Below, piece by piece: positions 5,985 through 6,160 of a DNA stretch of 6,160 nucleotides. The stretch is from Candidatus Aminicenantota bacterium. GTDB lineage: Bacteria > Acidobacteriota > Aminicenantia > Aminicenantales > Saccharicenantaceae. The translations under genes and the position numbers were made by a program. The DNA lies in NCBI GenBank assembly GCA_026393955.1, contig JAPKZE010000187.1, forward strand, positions 1 through 6,160. The letters are read 5' to 3'. The stretch's first letter is position 1. Each line of letters opens with the position of its first letter. Below the pieces are notes generated by a model. The model was given only the letters and a program-made list of their open reading frames with translations, made no database searches and was not told the DNA's origin.

Positions 5985-6160
5985 CATTTCCTCCTGACGA
6001 AGAGACCGCACCAGCATTCCCCGTCGGGGACGCCCTTGTAGGTCTCATGGATGGTGAAGTTGCAGGGACAGACGAGCCTGAAGTCCTCTTCGGGGACCTT
6101 GGTTCGCAGCCGGCAGGGGCAGAACTTCAGGCCGTAGTTCTTTTCGTTCTCGAAGACGCC
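5984..6160 (-). CDS. Ferredoxin:thioredoxin reductase catalytic-subunit-like protein, C-terminal part
   Basis: The last 58 residues of a protein whose start lies beyond the right edge; too short a view for standard gene finding but clear by motif. In the fragment: FCPCRLRT with Cys14 and Cys16, LVCPCNF with Cys31 and Cys33, and GECWCGLF with Cys49 and Cys51, ending RRK and TGA at 5984-5986. FTR catalytic subunits carry three CxC pairs: four cysteines bind a 4Fe-4S cluster and two form the disulfide that reduces thioredoxin. By alignment with the Synechocystis enzyme, Cys14, 31, 33 and 49 would bind the cluster and Cys16 and Cys51 would be the redox pair. The spacing here is CPC-x14-CPC-x15-CWC, unlike the plant/cyanobacterial CPC-x16-CPC-x8-CHC. 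The stop overlaps the redoxin start, so enzyme and probable partner are co-translated. No variable (FTR alpha) subunit gene is visible. Confidence 0.88.
   Translation of the reverse strand, partial: GVFENEKNYGLKFCPCRLRTKVPEEDFRLVCPCNFTIHETYKGVPDGECWCGLFVRRK

Noticed and set aside
5626..6048. Minus-strand open frame of 140 codons overlapping the redoxin and FTR genes in another frame
   Set aside because: Arg/Pro-rich shadow product. The other minus-strand frames carry the clear CPHC redoxin and the six-cysteine FTR C-terminus.

Overview
This is a compact, very GC-rich bacterial stretch in which every gene I can support lies on the minus strand, so transcription runs from high to low coordinates. 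The gene content (E1alpha/E1beta/E2 2-oxoacid dehydrogenase of the Bacillus type, a ferredoxin:thioredoxin reductase-like protein, LarE, MnmA, an SPFH protein) fits an anaerobic or facultatively anaerobic bacterium. An Acidobacteriota/Aminicenantes-like lineage is a guess from general character only, because no taxon marker is present. There are no RNA genes, mobile elements, CRISPR arrays or large repeats that I can see. Coding density is high, and the two largest gaps are about 70 bases each.

Layout in order of transcription. First comes the C-terminal 58 residues of a ferredoxin:thioredoxin reductase (FTR) catalytic-subunit-like protein, cut by the right edge. It overlaps the start of a 94-residue CPHC thioredoxin/glutaredoxin-fold protein. 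After 70 bases with a small inverted repeat come E1alpha, E1beta and E2 of a 2-oxoacid (probably pyruvate) dehydrogenase complex, joined by a 4-base overlap and a 1-base gap. About 40 bases further are larE and mnmA, two PP-loop ATP-dependent sulfurtransferases sharing a 4-base ATGA overlap. After a second 70-base gap with a likely promoter (perfect TATAAT), a membrane-anchored SPFH/band 7 protein starts and runs off the left edge.

How they fit together. The E1-E2 genes convert a 2-oxo acid (pyruvate if PDH) to an acyl-CoA through a lipoyl arm. The E3 flavoprotein needed to reoxidise the lipoyl group is not in the window. FTR plus the small redoxin would pass electrons from ferredoxin to protein disulfides. 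LarE and MnmA both activate substrates with ATP and insert sulfur, into the LarA nickel-pincer cofactor and tRNA U34 respectively. The shared theme is thiol and sulfur chemistry, but a functional link between the blocks is inference from position.

Most notable points: the MnmA has a tyrosine where the second catalytic cysteine normally sits, while keeping a CxxC; the FTR fragment has all six cysteines but unusual spacing and CWC instead of CHC; and the larE start is best moved to an internal ATG. Shine-Dalgarno sequences at five starts sit exactly 7 bases from the ATG, which helped fix starts. Otherwise this is largely a core-metabolism region and I do not see a wholly new system in it.
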